Shown in pieces: positions 34,704-46,317 of a stretch of 64,000 nt of DNA. Below the pieces are notes generated by a model. That model saw only the letters and a program-made list of their open reading frames with translations. It was not told the DNA's origin and did not search any database. Made by a program: the position numbers and the translations under genes. Within the stretch, counting starts at the first letter, position 1; each line of letters begins with the position of its first letter. Location: assembly GCA_020744425.1 (NCBI GenBank), contig JAGMUV010000017.1:434001-498000 (forward strand), given 5' to 3'. Source of the stretch: Dactylonectria macrodidyma (taxonomy: Eukaryota > Ascomycota > Sordariomycetes > Hypocreales > Nectriaceae).

Positions 34704-36268
34704 ATGAGCGCCGATTCCAAGACTGAACCCCTGCAAGGTTATGCCCTCCAGGACTACCCCGTTGAGACAAATAGCAGCTTCGTTGAGGGCACGTCTGTGA
34801 CTTACCGCACATATAAACGTCGCTGGTTCGGGCTCATCCAGCTGACACTAATGAATATCATGACTTCGTGGTGTGTAAGTCTATGCTTTCACTCTCTTCT
34901 CACGTACATACACACATATAGGCACGAGTACATGCCTAGAGAGACGCGACAAGTAAGCCTACAGAATGATCTCAGAACAGGGTCTGACTACCGAGTGCGA
35001 GTATAGTGGCTGACATACGCTCCCGTCTCTTCAAACGCCGCAACCTATTACGATGTGCCTGAGTCAACCATCAACTGGATCAGCACGGCCTTCTTGTTCG
35101 CCTTCGCCCCCATGGCCCCAATCACCATCGCCGTTTTGCACCGAGGTCCTAAGCAAGCCATGATAGCTGCTGCCATCCTCCTTTTAGTGGGCAACTGGGT
35201 GCGCTATGCCGGGTCGACGCAACGGTCGGGAGGCCATATTGTCGGCCCGATCATCGGCGAGATACTCATCGGATTTGCCCAGGCCTTTACGCTATCGGCC
35301 CCGACACGCTATTCGGACATGTGGTTCACCGACCGCGGTCGCATCACGGCGACGGCACTGCCAAGCCTAGCCAACCCGCTGGGCGGTGCGTTGGGGCAGT
35401 TGGTTAACCCGTTCTGGGTCGAAGGCCCTGGAGACATCTCCCAGATGGTCCTCTATATCTCTATCATTGTATGTCCCTAGTTTCCCAATCCTCTGTATAT
35501 GATCACCACAACGCTAACTGGGTAAAGTCCACAGTTTGCGCCCTCCTGGCCTTCTTCGTCCCAAATTGTCCGCCGACGCCTCCAGGTCCGTCCGCTGAGA
35601 CCCCGAAGCTCCGTCTATGGGAAGGGATGGGTATCATCACGAAGTCGCTCGAACTGTGGCTGATCCTTATTCCCTTCACAATCTACGTTGGGTGCTTCAA
35701 TTCAACCTCGTCGCTTCTCGACCAGATAATGGAGCCCTACGGTTTTAGCGATGACGAAGCAGGTATCGGCGGTGCACTTCTGATCATCGTTGGCCTCGTA
35801 GCCTCGGCCATCTCGTCACCTATCCTTGGCCGCACCAAGGCGTTTCTTTTATCCATCAAGTTGATTTTCCCTATTGCTGGTATTTGCTACCTTTTGTTTA
35901 TATGGATGCCCCAGACAGGGTCTATCGTGGGCCCCTACGTCGTCCTCTCTATTCTCGGCGCCGCCTCCTTCTCCCTCCTCCCAATTGCTCTCGAACTCCT
36001 TATCGAACTGAGCCACCCTGTCAGCCCAGAAGTTACGTCCACCATTGCATGGTCCGGCAGCCAGCTCCTTGGCGCCGTTTTTATTATCATTAGTGACGCT
36101 CTGCGTGCTAGCAACGACACCAACCCCCCAAACAACATGAAGCGCGCCCTCATATTTCAAGCCGTGCTGGCTCTTATCTTTGTCCCTCTGCCATTATGCC
36201 TGGGGCTGTTCGGACGCCACGACAAGATTGTGTTGCGGCGGAGTATGATAGATGGACAGGACGCCTAA
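34704..36268 (+). CDS. MFS transporter, FLVCR/DIRC2-like
   Basis: Three exons (34704-34874, 35007-35468, 35528-36268) give 457 aa. Introns are 132 and 59 bp. A soluble N-terminus of ~45 residues ends in [20 protein letters not shown], as in FLVCR-type major facilitator proteins. About 12 hydrophobic helices follow, with a central loop around [37 protein letters not shown] and [14 protein letters not shown] are typical of this subgroup, which exports or imports small metabolites (haem, choline and others have been reported in animals). It is divergent from the FMN oxidase, and the Zn2Cys6 gene lies tail to tail with it, suggesting a small regulated module. Confidence 0.9.
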
Positions 36269-36285
36269 AGCGGCTGCGTTGTTGA

Positions 36286-36307
36286 CCTACTACTACTACT
36301 ACTACTA
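36286..36307 (+). repeat. (CTA)n microsatellite
   Basis: About seven CTA units lie just downstream of the MFS stop codon. It is a simple repeat without assigned function. Confidence 0.9.
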
Positions 36308-36522
36308 GGGCGGGTCTCGACATTTCACTACAGCTCAAGTTGGGGATTATTGCTCTGGCCGCAGGATTGCATATATCTTAAGGGGACCTAGTTCTGTCAT
36401 TTGGACTCAAAAGTACAATATCCGAGATATGGTGTGGCCTGCAGTCGCACTTCCATGTCACCACATCAAATCAGAAAGCCAAGTCCACATGCTCCATGCT
36501 TCTCAATTCTGTTAAGGCTGAA

Positions 36523-37775
36523 CTACCTAAATGAAGTTTCAGGCATCCAGCCCATCTCCTCAATAGGCCATCTTATCCAAAGTCTATATTCGTCGTCCGA
36601 CAAGATATAAATCTGCCGAATAATATGGATAGCCCGTCCTTCAATCCACCAAATCTTCTCAAATTCTTTTAGTAAGATAGCGAAGAATGCAAGGACGCAC
36701 AGCGCCTCACTATCTGCATTTTTCAGGAGCTTTAAATAGCCATCGTCAATATTGAACAGCCAAGCATAGACCGCCCTAAGTCGATCGTGGTCATTGGGCC
36801 CTTTTATGGAGAGAAAGTCATAAGTCTGTCGTAGCCTTTCCACTGCTCCGAGCAACATGGTTTGCTTTTCTAGGGAGCCCAACGTCTTGATGCGAATTCT
36901 TTTCTCTAGCTCATCGAGGGATTCATGCTTCTTCGGGGGGTATACACCCCAGCATCCAGCTGGTGATATTGCCTTGAAAATGAGAGACGCCGACGATGAA
37001 AGGATGGCACTATCCGCATCTACCAAGGTACCAATGCCTCTTAAAAGATAAAGCCATTCAGGCACGGCTCGGTTCTCAACAAGAAGTATGTCGTCTGTTT
37101 TCATTGGACTGGCCATGTTGAAAAAAAGAGTCAAGACACCGAATAGAAAGAGATGGGTGCAGTTCTCGGACGTTATGCTAGGAATGAGAGGCAACGCTTC
37201 TGTCAATGAGGCAGCATGGTGCAGGCTTGCTTGAGAAAGAAGAAATTCTCTCCTCGCCGGGTTGTAGCGAGCCATGTGGAGGGCCGAAAGGGCGAGGATA
37301 CCGTTGAGGATGTATGGGGTGGAGAAGCCAATCTGCGGCACGATGACCCGCCAAAGGTCCCGTACCTGAGTCTCTGTAGACAAGGTTGAAGCAGTTGATA
37401 TCGTGAAATGATGGAGGAGTTCCAGTTCGAGATATGATGGAACTGGAGCCGGAGTTGAAGTGCCTGTGTCGTCGGCCTGGAGAAAGCTGCATTTGATCCC
37501 TCGCTTGAGGCAGTTCCGGCACGAGGGACGTTTTTCGTCACACTTTGCACCAAAATTTGTCAGCAGCTGTTACGTTTCTGAATAGGCATTGTGTTTGCTT
37601 CGACATTTGCAAATACATGATGGGTTGGGATTATCGAGCAGGGCAAGCAGACATGACCGGGATCAGATTTAGGCTCAGTTTCGCGTACCTTGACTTTCCT
37701 TGTCTTACAAGACTGGCAACCATTGCGCGACTTGGTATGCCACTTGCGATGGTTAGTGGCGGCAGTAGCCATCAT
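36523..37775 (-). CDS. Zn2Cys6 transcription factor
   Basis: Two exons (37775-37689, 37542-36523) give 368 aa. The 146-bp intron splits the zinc cluster between the third lysine-rich stretch and the third cysteine. The spliced cluster reads C-QSC-KTRKVK-C-DEKRPSC-RNC-LKRGIKC, with all six cysteines at C6-zinc spacing. The remainder is a compact fungal-type regulatory region (DLWRVIVPQIGFSTPYILNG, LALSALHMARYNP) resembling sterol-uptake-regulator (UPC2-like) small C6 factors. It is nuclear and would be expected to control neighbouring genes, most simply the convergent MFS transporter and the FMN oxidase. No frame breaks were seen. Confidence 0.92.
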
Positions 37776-38795
37776 CGGCTATTGGTGTCTGTCTGTCTCT
37801 TCCTACAGAATTCTGATCGTATCAAAGCCAGACGGGAACGAGAATGCGAAGAATCCGGTCTGAGGACCGTCGGGTAATAATAAACGCCGCAGAACGTACA
37901 GACTACAAGCACGGTGCGCTGATACCTAAAACTGCAAGCGGCAATCTAAGTCCTACCGAAACTCCGCTCTAGCGGGTGTTTAGACTAACGGCGGCGGACA
38001 TGGAGCCCACGGCCGATGGACGAGGCCTATTTGCGGGGAAGTGGATCCTCAAACATTATACCTGGGGTAGACCGACGAGATCCATGATTCCTTCTCCTAT
38101 CCTGCACGGGAACGGAGGTTAGCCGTATAACCCGATCAATTACAGCAGCCGTTCATGAGACTCGCCCAGATTTGAACTGCGTTGCGCATTCTCACTCCGT
38201 ATCCTTGCAAACCATGGGCTGCTCACCACTGGCAAGTCTCGAGAGTGTCATCTTTGGTTCATGAACCTCGACACCTGCTGTCGCGTGCAACTCATCGCCG
38301 ACGCCGCTACGGCGGGTCGAGGTGAAGAAGTGATCAAGATTGCCGATAAAAAAGCAGCCTTCACTTATGCAACAGTTTTTACTAAGGTTGTAGGATGGTT
38401 TTCTGCCAAGCCCACCTTTAACTTCATGGAGAGAGAGTGTGGAAGCAATTAAAAGACGACATACAAGTATCATATTATGCTAGGGCTCATAGTAGCCTTC
38501 GCTGTGCCCACTGCAGAAATGCCATGCTATTTCGTATCTAACGCAACTGGACTTGCATCATCCGATATGTTAGATTGCGTCACTGTTGAGCAAGTCATTG
38601 GGCAAGCTTGAAATACTGGAAAACTCGAAAATGTCGTTTCCATACTAGTTCACTCAGAGACACAAGTAGAGTCTACTACTACCTCCACGGCCGCTCCCTT
38701 CTCATCATCGGCTTTGTAGGGAAAATTCGCTTCTGGCTAGGTGGATCTGAGATATATATGTATTGCGGGTTTGCGATAAAAACAAGACACTCACG
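37776..38795. other. Intergenic, nothing recognised
   Basis: This 1-kb region lies upstream of the Zn2Cys6 gene and downstream of the SDR. Short ORFs (60-93 codons) overlap on both strands without motifs. Confidence 0.4.
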
Positions 38796-39888
38796 CTAAT
38801 CAAGTTTTGTCTCTTGTTTCCTTACGAGCTCCTCGAGTTTATGAAGGCCGAACTTCTCGTAGGCTTTCGCATCAAGGAACCATTCACCAATCCATTGTGC
38901 CAATCTGATGATGGTTGCACTGCCACCTAGCCAGAGCCAGTCCGGCCTCCCTCCAATAAGGCTCCATAGCCATCCCCGACCGTATAGAAGTTTAGTGACT
39001 ACCTTCTCAGCGAAATCTCTCGCCTCCATTTTTGCCGTATTCTCTGAGTAGGTGAGCTTTCTTGTGAATAATTCTTCAAGCAGGTAGTAAATCGACCCCG
39101 AAGGTAGTTCGCGGTACAACTTGGTCGTCGTGGTTTTCACAACACCAGCCATCACCACCGTAACTCGTACACCGAAGGGGCGCAGTTCTTGTCGTAGTGT
39201 GCGAGAATACGAGTTGATGGCACCTTTAGTCGCACAAAACACCGACCCGAAGACGTATGGGGCCACTGATGCCAAGCTGCTAATGTTGACAATGAGACCA
39301 CGGGCTGCGATCAAAAGGGGCGCAAATGTTTTGACCATGGCCATGACGCCGAAGACGTTAGTCTCAAAGGTGTTTCGGACATCGTCCATATCGATATCGA
39401 TGGCCGGAATTGTGTGTGACACGCCTCTATGATATACGTTGCTTAGCCCCGATTGACAAAGGGCTGGTTTCGCCGTGTTTCAGGATTGAATGAGAATTGG
39501 CCAAACTCACGCATTATTGACCAAAATATCCAGAGTTCCTCCAGTTATTTCTGTGACTTGCTTTCGACATGTGTTGATACTCTCTGACTTTGTAACATCT
39601 AGTGGCAAAGTGTCTATTCCTAACCTTCTGAGGTCGCTCAACACCTCCAGACGACGGGCGGTTGCGATAACATGCAGACCTAAATCGCTTCAGCCATAGT
39701 GTGAAACTGCTGCAGATTGGTCCTTTTACCTTGCTTATGGAATTCCAGAGCCAGTTCATGCCCAATGCCACCAGGGGTGCATCTGAAAAAGAGTTAGCCT
39801 TTATATGTTTGCGAGAAAGTCGAGACCAAACGCATTGATTTTCTTCGTACCCTGTTATCAGGACCGTTTTCTTAGAACTCAGTACCAT
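38796..39888 (-). CDS. Classical SDR, AYR1-like, with Phe in place of the catalytic Tyr
   Basis: Four exons (39888-39851, 39782-39730, 39679-39511, 39426-38796) give 296 aa. The N-terminal motif KTVLITG-CTPGGIGHELA is completed across intron 1. LHVIATARR, LPLDVTKSES and DILVNNAG follow, then IVNISSLAS (catalytic Ser). The YxxxK position reads SVFCATKGAINSYS: Lys is kept but the Tyr codon is TTT (Phe, 39219-39217). The C-terminal part (VVKTTTTKLYRELP, then RLAQWIGEWFLDAK) matches the 1-acyl-dihydroxyacetone-phosphate-reductase-like subgroup, which usually acts on lipid or polyketide ketones at membranes. The Tyr-to-Phe change removes the proton donor, so catalysis may be lost or altered. The reading frame is otherwise undamaged. 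Confidence 0.88.
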
Positions 39889-40815
39889 ATTGCATTGAGA
39901 TTATCGTGAGAGGTATTTTGGAGAAGGCCAAATGGACAAATCCCCCTTTTTACTTATTGGCTTTCTAGCTAGATTCCGGTTCAATAAATGCGTGCAGAGA
40001 TCCGTATGAGCTATTACATCCTATGAGAAACCGGTAGGATGCGGAAAATCTAATCGCCGTCGGACTTTTCGGTGTGTCCCTAAAGACCGACAACAACACT
40101 TGTGGGTCTTGAAGTCGTTGGCCGGAACAGCGCGGCCGTCGGACTCCTCGGGAACCGTGACCATCGGAGTACGTGGAACAGAGATCGTTCCAGCCTCACT
40201 TACAAGGGTTAGTGTAGACGCTGAATGTCGGAAGAAAGAAAATTCTCTCACACAAGCGTTGCGAAAACCAATCTCTCGGCAGATGTGGGCGGCTACTGTT
40301 GAAATCTGCAAAATAGGAGCCCCATGCAGATTGCTGGGATTATCATGCGTTATAGCCACTAACAGCTACTCTCCTCTGGTAATGTGGGTGGGTCCCTAGA
40401 ACCTATACGTATGTTGCAGTCGTATTTGGTGTCGAACTTGTAGAAAAGGCTCTCAGTTAAAAGTGATTGCGATTTTTCCTGCACTAATAAGTGAAGACAA
40501 GGGGACGGAGGGCGAGATGGGACATGATAATAAAGACTTGGAGGGTATGAACGGCGGGGCTAAAATTCCGTGGTTGTGGCTGTACTCCCTTAGCGGTGGC
40601 TATGTTCTCGTGGTGGTTGCGCCGCGTTTTTATACATTTTGAGGACCGCTCTGCCTTATGGAGAGCCTGGCAGACTTCCTTTCTATATCAAACCAAAGCC
40701 TTCAAAATATTATGACGTTCGGGCCAGGAACTAATATTTACACGGCTCGGTGGGCTATGCGCACTCCAGTCAATCATTCAAGTTTCCCACATTCGGGGAG
40801 ACTTACCAAGCCAGG
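39889..40815. other. Intergenic, nothing recognised
   Basis: This 927-bp divergent region between the SDR and the Fungal_N-type gene has overlapping ORFs of ~100 codons at 40021-40399 on both strands, with no motif or splice partner. Confidence 0.4.
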
Positions 40816-42067
40816 ATGGACCCTTTGAGTTTGACCGCCAGCCTCATCGCAATCGGCACCGCCGCGACAACAGCGCTTCAGATATCGATCTCTTTTTGCG
40901 ATCTGGCTAAGACATACAAGTCAGCCGCTGGAGAAATTGAAGATTTTGCCTTGGATCTCCGTGCGTTTGCGTCTGTGGTTCAATTAGGCCAAGACTCCCT
41001 TGAACGCCATCGGAATAAATCACCATTGTCAGAAGTCATTCGGTACATTGAATCTTTCGATGTCCTGAATCAACTCGCATCCCAGTCCAAGCGCACCACG
41101 ACAAACATAGAGCGGGTTTGGCAGCAGACTCGATCGCTTCAAAGCGATAATTTACTCACAAAAGTTAAGTGGATAGCGAAGAAAAGTGAGGTCCGAGGGT
41201 TGAAACCTGACATGGAGAGTCTGAAGTCGAGCCTTCATCTTGTGATGGCTGCCATAACCATGGAAGCTTTGCAGAAAAATGGCTCGGAGGATGCACAAGA
41301 AGAAATGTAAGATGATGACCTATTTTGAATGGTCTTAATGTTAAATTACTTGCAGTAAATCACTCAGACGACAGCTTCAAGTGCAACTCGAGACTATCCA
41401 TGTCCTGCAGCAAAGTCAAGAACGGCTGAGAATTGAATTGAGCAACACGGTTGGAAGCTATGCCGGCATTAGTTTCCCCACCGATGCTCAGAGGGCTCTT
41501 GTTGAACTTGGAGAGAGTATGGTGGAAAATGGAACTGTGCCAAATGTTGGCCACCGTGCACGACCATCCTCAGGTCCAAGCGGAGATATATTGTCATCAA
41601 CATCTCGCTCTGATCCTTTCGAATCGATCAATGTCGATACTGTTGACCCTCCCTCAAATTGGGCCCAAACTCTTTACCCTTCCTCCATTACACCCAGTCA
41701 ATATGCTTCCGGGTTGATTATCGTATCTCGCGGCAAAACATCTCAGCAACGTGTGGGTTTTGCGTTCGACTCGCCGTACAACATTATTTCGGAAAGGCTT
41801 GTAGATAGTGTCGGTATTTCATCAACCTATCACCAGGTACCAAATATCTGGATCGACCTGGGAGATGGGCGACTTACAAAATGCCTTGGAGAAGCATTCA
41901 TTACCTGGAAACAGGCCAAACGCAAAATGATGGGGGTTTGTGTTGGGAAGTATTCGATCGAATACAGAATGCATTGTTTGGTCTTCAGAAATGTTCATCC
42001 AGATCTTATCTTTGGACAGGATAGTAGGGATGTGTTTGAGAATTCTATCAAATGGGATGAATTCTAG
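40816..42067 (+). CDS. NACHT-type N-terminal helical domain fused to a retropepsin-like domain
   Basis: Two exons (40816-41306, 41356-42067) give 400 aa with a 49-bp intron. Residues 1-160 begin MDPLSLTASLIAIGTAATTALQ, the classic opening of the fungal STAND N-terminal domain (Fungal_N/Helo-like), followed by amphipathic helices. Residues 170-200 form a probable coiled coil (LRRQLQVQLETIHVLQQSQERL). The C-terminal ~115 residues resemble an aspartic-protease (retropepsin) half: GFAFDSPYNIISERLVDSVG at ~298-317, a flap-like IDLGDGRLTKCLGEAFITW, and HPDLIFGQDS near 379-387. The expected D-[ST]-G triad reads DSP, so proteolysis is doubtful and the fold may be a binding or dimerisation module. There is no NACHT domain or ankyrin repeat. 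An ATG 66 bp upstream (40750) is an alternative start. Confidence 0.72.
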
Positions 42068-44472
42068 GGAACGGTCCAGTAACTATGGAAGAATGTTACT
42101 CTTTTCTGTTCAGGAGGGATGGTTCTTATGCCCAGTGATTCTAGACGTACTTTCACTATGATAATAGATTACTTACATAGTGCTCAATTGATTGACCGTT
42201 ATTAAACAGCGTCAATGAATGCAAATTTATTTTCAGGTCGTGACAACAGACGGTCTGTTGCATCAGATAGGAAGGGTGCATTGTGATGTGAATAGAAGCT
42301 CTTGATTTCTATCTAACTGAGGGCTCGTGGCAGACCTATTTGTAGGTTGCCCTCATACCTATGATAAGGTTCTCGGTAGACCGGATCCCAAGGGATCCGG
42401 GTCTTCGAGACCGGCTTGTTAGGAAGCCGGGTCTTTGAGACCGGTTTACTAGAGATCCGAGCCTTTGAGACTTTATCTTCAGTCTCAACAGTTGATAGAT
42501 GTGACACGGTCCGTCATGCATGGTGGCGAGGCAATGCTATCCTGATGTAAGTGATACCTAAGTCTTACTATTGCCTTTCTCTAAAGCCCAATCTCCTACC
42601 TATACGTCCAACTTACTACTAGCCTTGACTTATATGCCTTTCTTAACGTTATATCTAATAACTATACCTTTAATATTAATAGCCGAATTCTACCTCTAAC
42701 AACCTATAGTTGTAGGAATTATATTATACTTAATAATAAGGGAAGTTATAATACTCAGAATCTTTGTTATAATAAGCGCCCAGTAGTGGCAACGTGATAC
42801 TATTCTAGGTACCAGGTGCGATGAGGAAAGCGATAGTCCTACTGGGGGTCCATGGGCATGGCAGCGAGGCCAAGGCTGAGGACGTCGAGATCGCCCAAAG
42901 TGCCCCGGCTAATCGCCATTCCTTCAAGTGCTGTAATGATACGCTCGGGTGTTAGTTGGAGCTGCTGCTGAACCATTGTGGCGTCTCCATTTGGGAGGAG
43001 GGCAAGCACCCGCTACCACTTCATCGCCACACAAGCAAGGTTGGATTGATTGGCCGGGTATCCTAAGACAAAACCCAAGCGATACCCGATAAGGCGCAGG
43101 TGGCCGCTTGTATTGCCTGCTTAGCTACTTCCATAGCCTCTTCAACCACTTATGTGGCCTCCTTTGCCTCTGCCTCAATTTTGCTTCAGCGGTACATCAG
43201 GCAGCCGCAGCTCGACGCAGCCCTCATCAGCGTTCTGCTCGACCTCTTCTAAAGCATACCTCTGTTTAATTTTAGCTTCATTTCTAGGCCCTCAACTTAT
43301 GGAATATTCCTTTTCAGTCGGTTTGCAAACTCACGCCAGCAAGAGCAGCTCTTATGCTTCCTAACATATGACAATAGCTGCGAAATACACACAAATCGCA
43401 ACCAGATGCTCCGCAAGTGCTGATACTCGTGGATTTAGATTGTAAGTGAAGTAGACAAGGTTATAATCCACTCTGATACTATACAGAGCCGAGAGGCAGC
43501 ACACGCGGGACTGCAAGCTTCCATGGCCGCCGGCCATTGAAATGGCCACTTGGCTAGGTTGCACAGCCACCCTTATGTTACCAACCGCCAGATGGAAGAC
43601 TGAGAACCAACAAATCAATTAGATGTTGTATTTACATCCGCTTTCAAGGCACCCTCGGCTGCCCAAAATGCAATATATTGACCAAGAAGACCCTTGCTAA
43701 TTTATATCTCATTCCGAGATTACGCATAAAGACTAAGGCCAGTGGCATTACCTGACCTATTGCCAACCCTTTGCTATACTTTCACTACTTGTCAAGGAAA
43801 GAAATTTTGACGAATGCGTTGACGTATGCTTCCGTCGTATTATTGAACTCGCTAGCAGAGATGAGATCTTTGACTAGCCGGGCTGTGCTAAGAGATTTGC
43901 ACAGGGTACAGTCCGGATAATTACTCGTATAAGAGGCTGTCCGCTCCATTAAGGCGAGCTGCTACTAGCAAAAAAAAAACCAGTGTCTTCTTCACAATTC
44001 AAGTATTTTGGAAATCCAATGCTTCCACAGTTGGCGACGGACCTACTTTGAGCATCCACATGGTAAACTCAAAAATAAGTGCCAAGGTAGACGGATATTT
44101 CAATAGTTTTGGCCGCTAATATACGTCTAAAAAATACTGTTGCGGGTCTACTTAAGTTCCTCATATAATTGTTATTTCTTCGCAATAGGTCGCTAAGTGC
44201 ATACCGCACATACACAATAACCGAATAGGCCGTGAGTATTGATGCGAAGTGATAACATTTTGACCATGCACGATAATAGAGTCGCGTCATTTCATTGGGC
44301 AGGGATGGCCATGTGACATCAGAGGTTGCATATGGTCGGCCTTCCACATCAGTGCCTAACACCTCTCTTGCCTAACACCTCTCTATTTAAGCCTCACTCT
44401 CAATATCTCGTCTTCGCACCCCTCATCTCAAAAGCCGGACTTCTTTATAGAGACGCGATATTTACACCCAAT
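42068..44472. other. Long intergenic region with an AT-rich, RIP-like patch
   Basis: This is 2.4 kb without a supportable gene. 42560-42780 is a TA-rich patch similar in texture to the retroelement tract at the right end of the window. The following segment (42780-43370) is normal in composition and has stretches of open frame on both strands but no recognised domain. It may be the remains of an inserted element. A 30-bp tandem repeat at 42391-42480 is listed separately. Confidence 0.4.
42391..42480 (-). repeat. 30-bp tandem repeat, three units
   Basis: Three 30-bp units are aligned on GTCTTCGAGA (42401), GTCTTTGAGA (42431) and GCCTTTGAGA (42461). On the minus strand they read as a ten-residue repeat of the form SKTRLPNKPV within a 64-codon ORF. 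The ORF has no recognised family, so coding status is unclear. Confidence 0.75.
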
Positions 44473-45674
44473 ATGGCTGTGATATATGTGGAAATCGACC
44501 CGGATGGGGACATTTTGATGATCCTTCCTCATTTCATCGACCTTGCTTGGTGGGACGAGGACATTCCACCTCCCGACGACGACGAAGAGCCCAAAGAAGC
44601 CGACGACGACAGACAATCCCTGGCATCCGAAGCGACCGAAGAGCCTTCGACTATCGAAACTCACTTCAAGGTTTCTGTGAAACATCTCACTATGGCTTCG
44701 CGTCGCGCAAAGCCCATGTTCGCAGGAAATTACATCGAGACTCAACCGCAGGCAGACGGCCTCTGCCATTGGAAATTCGAGCCAATTTTCCATCCACGCG
44801 CCTTCGAATACGTTATGAACGCCATCCATGGGCAGACTCAAAAGTTGCCCAATGTCGTGTCACTCCAGTCATTGGCCTTGATTGCTGTGGTAGTAGACGA
44901 TTTAGATTGCCGCCATGCGTTGTGGTTCTTTGCCGATATTTGGATTGATCACCTAGGAGCATCAGTTCCTGATAAAATCTGCAGTGATCTTTGTAGATGG
45001 ATTCTAATTTCCTTTGTGTTTGAGAAACCGGGGCCCTTCAAATCAGCCACGCGGGTAGCGATTTTGGAGAGCAAAGGTCCATTTTCTCCTGACGGACTTC
45101 CGATCCGCCCGAAAATGATCGGTATGGCAAGTCTGCAGAAAATAGAGCAGCACTAATCTCATCAGCAGAAATGATCGACGCCGAGAGAGAAGGATTACTG
45201 GAAGTCTTGATTGCACAACTTCACTCTCTCATCCAGCGCATCTCCGACGGCGTGACTTGCCATGTCGAGTGCAGGTCTAATGTAGTCGGCATTCTCATTC
45301 ATGAAATGATGTCCACAAAAGCCTTTTCACCACGTCCATGCCGACCGTTTGTAGCCCTACAATTATCAGCTGTCACGGGCATGATCCGGGACTTTAAATT
45401 GCCTGGACTCTACGTCTCAAGAGGCGGGCGAGACGGCGTACCGACCAACACCTGGTTCGTTTGCCGCACAAAGTATATCTATTCTACGACCCAGGACCCA
45501 ATGGATGATTGCGGAGACATTGAAATCTACATGCAATCTACGAGAAAGGAGAGGCCGTCTACACTGGGTCGTTATGTAGGCAGGCACGAGTGCCAATTGC
45601 AAACGCTAGTCAGTTCTGAGATTACCAATCTCCAGACTAAGGTCAATGGCCTGGAACTGTCTGACTTTGTCTAA
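44473..45674 (+). CDS. BTB/POZ-like fungal protein
   Basis: Two exons (44473-45121, 45169-45674) give 384 aa with a 47-bp intron. The start is followed by MAVIYVEIDPDGDILMILP, the usual opening of fungal BTB-like proteins annotated as nuclear-pore/BTB-domain proteins. An acidic loop (IPPPDDDEEPKEADDD) comes next, then THFKVSVKHLTMASRRAKPMF, matching the HxxxLxxxS.F core of BTB folds, and YVMNAIHGQTQKLP. LALIAVVVDDLDCRHALWFFADIWIDHL is the helical tail typical of the family. The second exon carries the conserved HSLIQRISDG...C.CRSNVVG region. BTB modules mediate protein-protein contacts, and no partner can be inferred. The family is expanded in many ascomycetes. Confidence 0.85.
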
Positions 45675-46317
45675 GAGTTGCAGGATAAGCTTGCGCCATC
45701 TGACTTTCATGCTTTCAGGCTTGAATTGAGGGTGTTTGTGTTCGGAGGGTTGGTGCGAGGCTATATAGTGAGGGGAAACGTAGAAGATAATGAGTGAGGG
45801 TGATTGGGAGAGACGTAGTCAGTATGGAAGCCTTTTCCCAAGAAAATGATCCTTTTGTAGGCCGTCTTGTGTGAAAGATAAAGAACCCCACTATCAGTTT
45901 AGGTGATGAAGCTTGTGTCTGTGAAGAGCGCAGAATAGACCAATTGGGTTCTGTGATAAAAGCTGGAACTGTAAGAGTCCGAAGTAAATCGACTTTTTCG
46001 TTGAGCTAATGGTGTTTACTTTTAAGTCTCCAATCATCAGCTCGCGTAGATGGAGAAACAGTGCAAGGTTCGCCTCGAAAGGAAGGATACTAGAACATGT
46101 ACTCAAATGTGCCTCGGGTTCATTACACTGGTATGGCCCCAACACAACGATTGAATCAGATTGCCGGAAGTATCCGAATGGTGGCGACGAATAAGGTAGG
46201 CTGAAGGATGCGTCTTACGTCATCAGCTAAGGCTCAAATAACACGGCAGCGAGGTCAAAGTCAGGCCACATAGCTGTAACAAAGTTGCATTCCAAAGTCT
46301 ACTCACGAGTCACAATC
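45675..46317. other. Intergenic, nothing recognised
   Basis: This is 643 bp between two plus-strand genes. It contains only short ORFs. Confidence 0.45.

Noticed and set aside
40021..40399. Overlapping ORFs of 99 and 112 codons on opposite strands
   Set aside because: Neither has a recognisable motif or splice partner, and mutual overlap suggests chance open frames.
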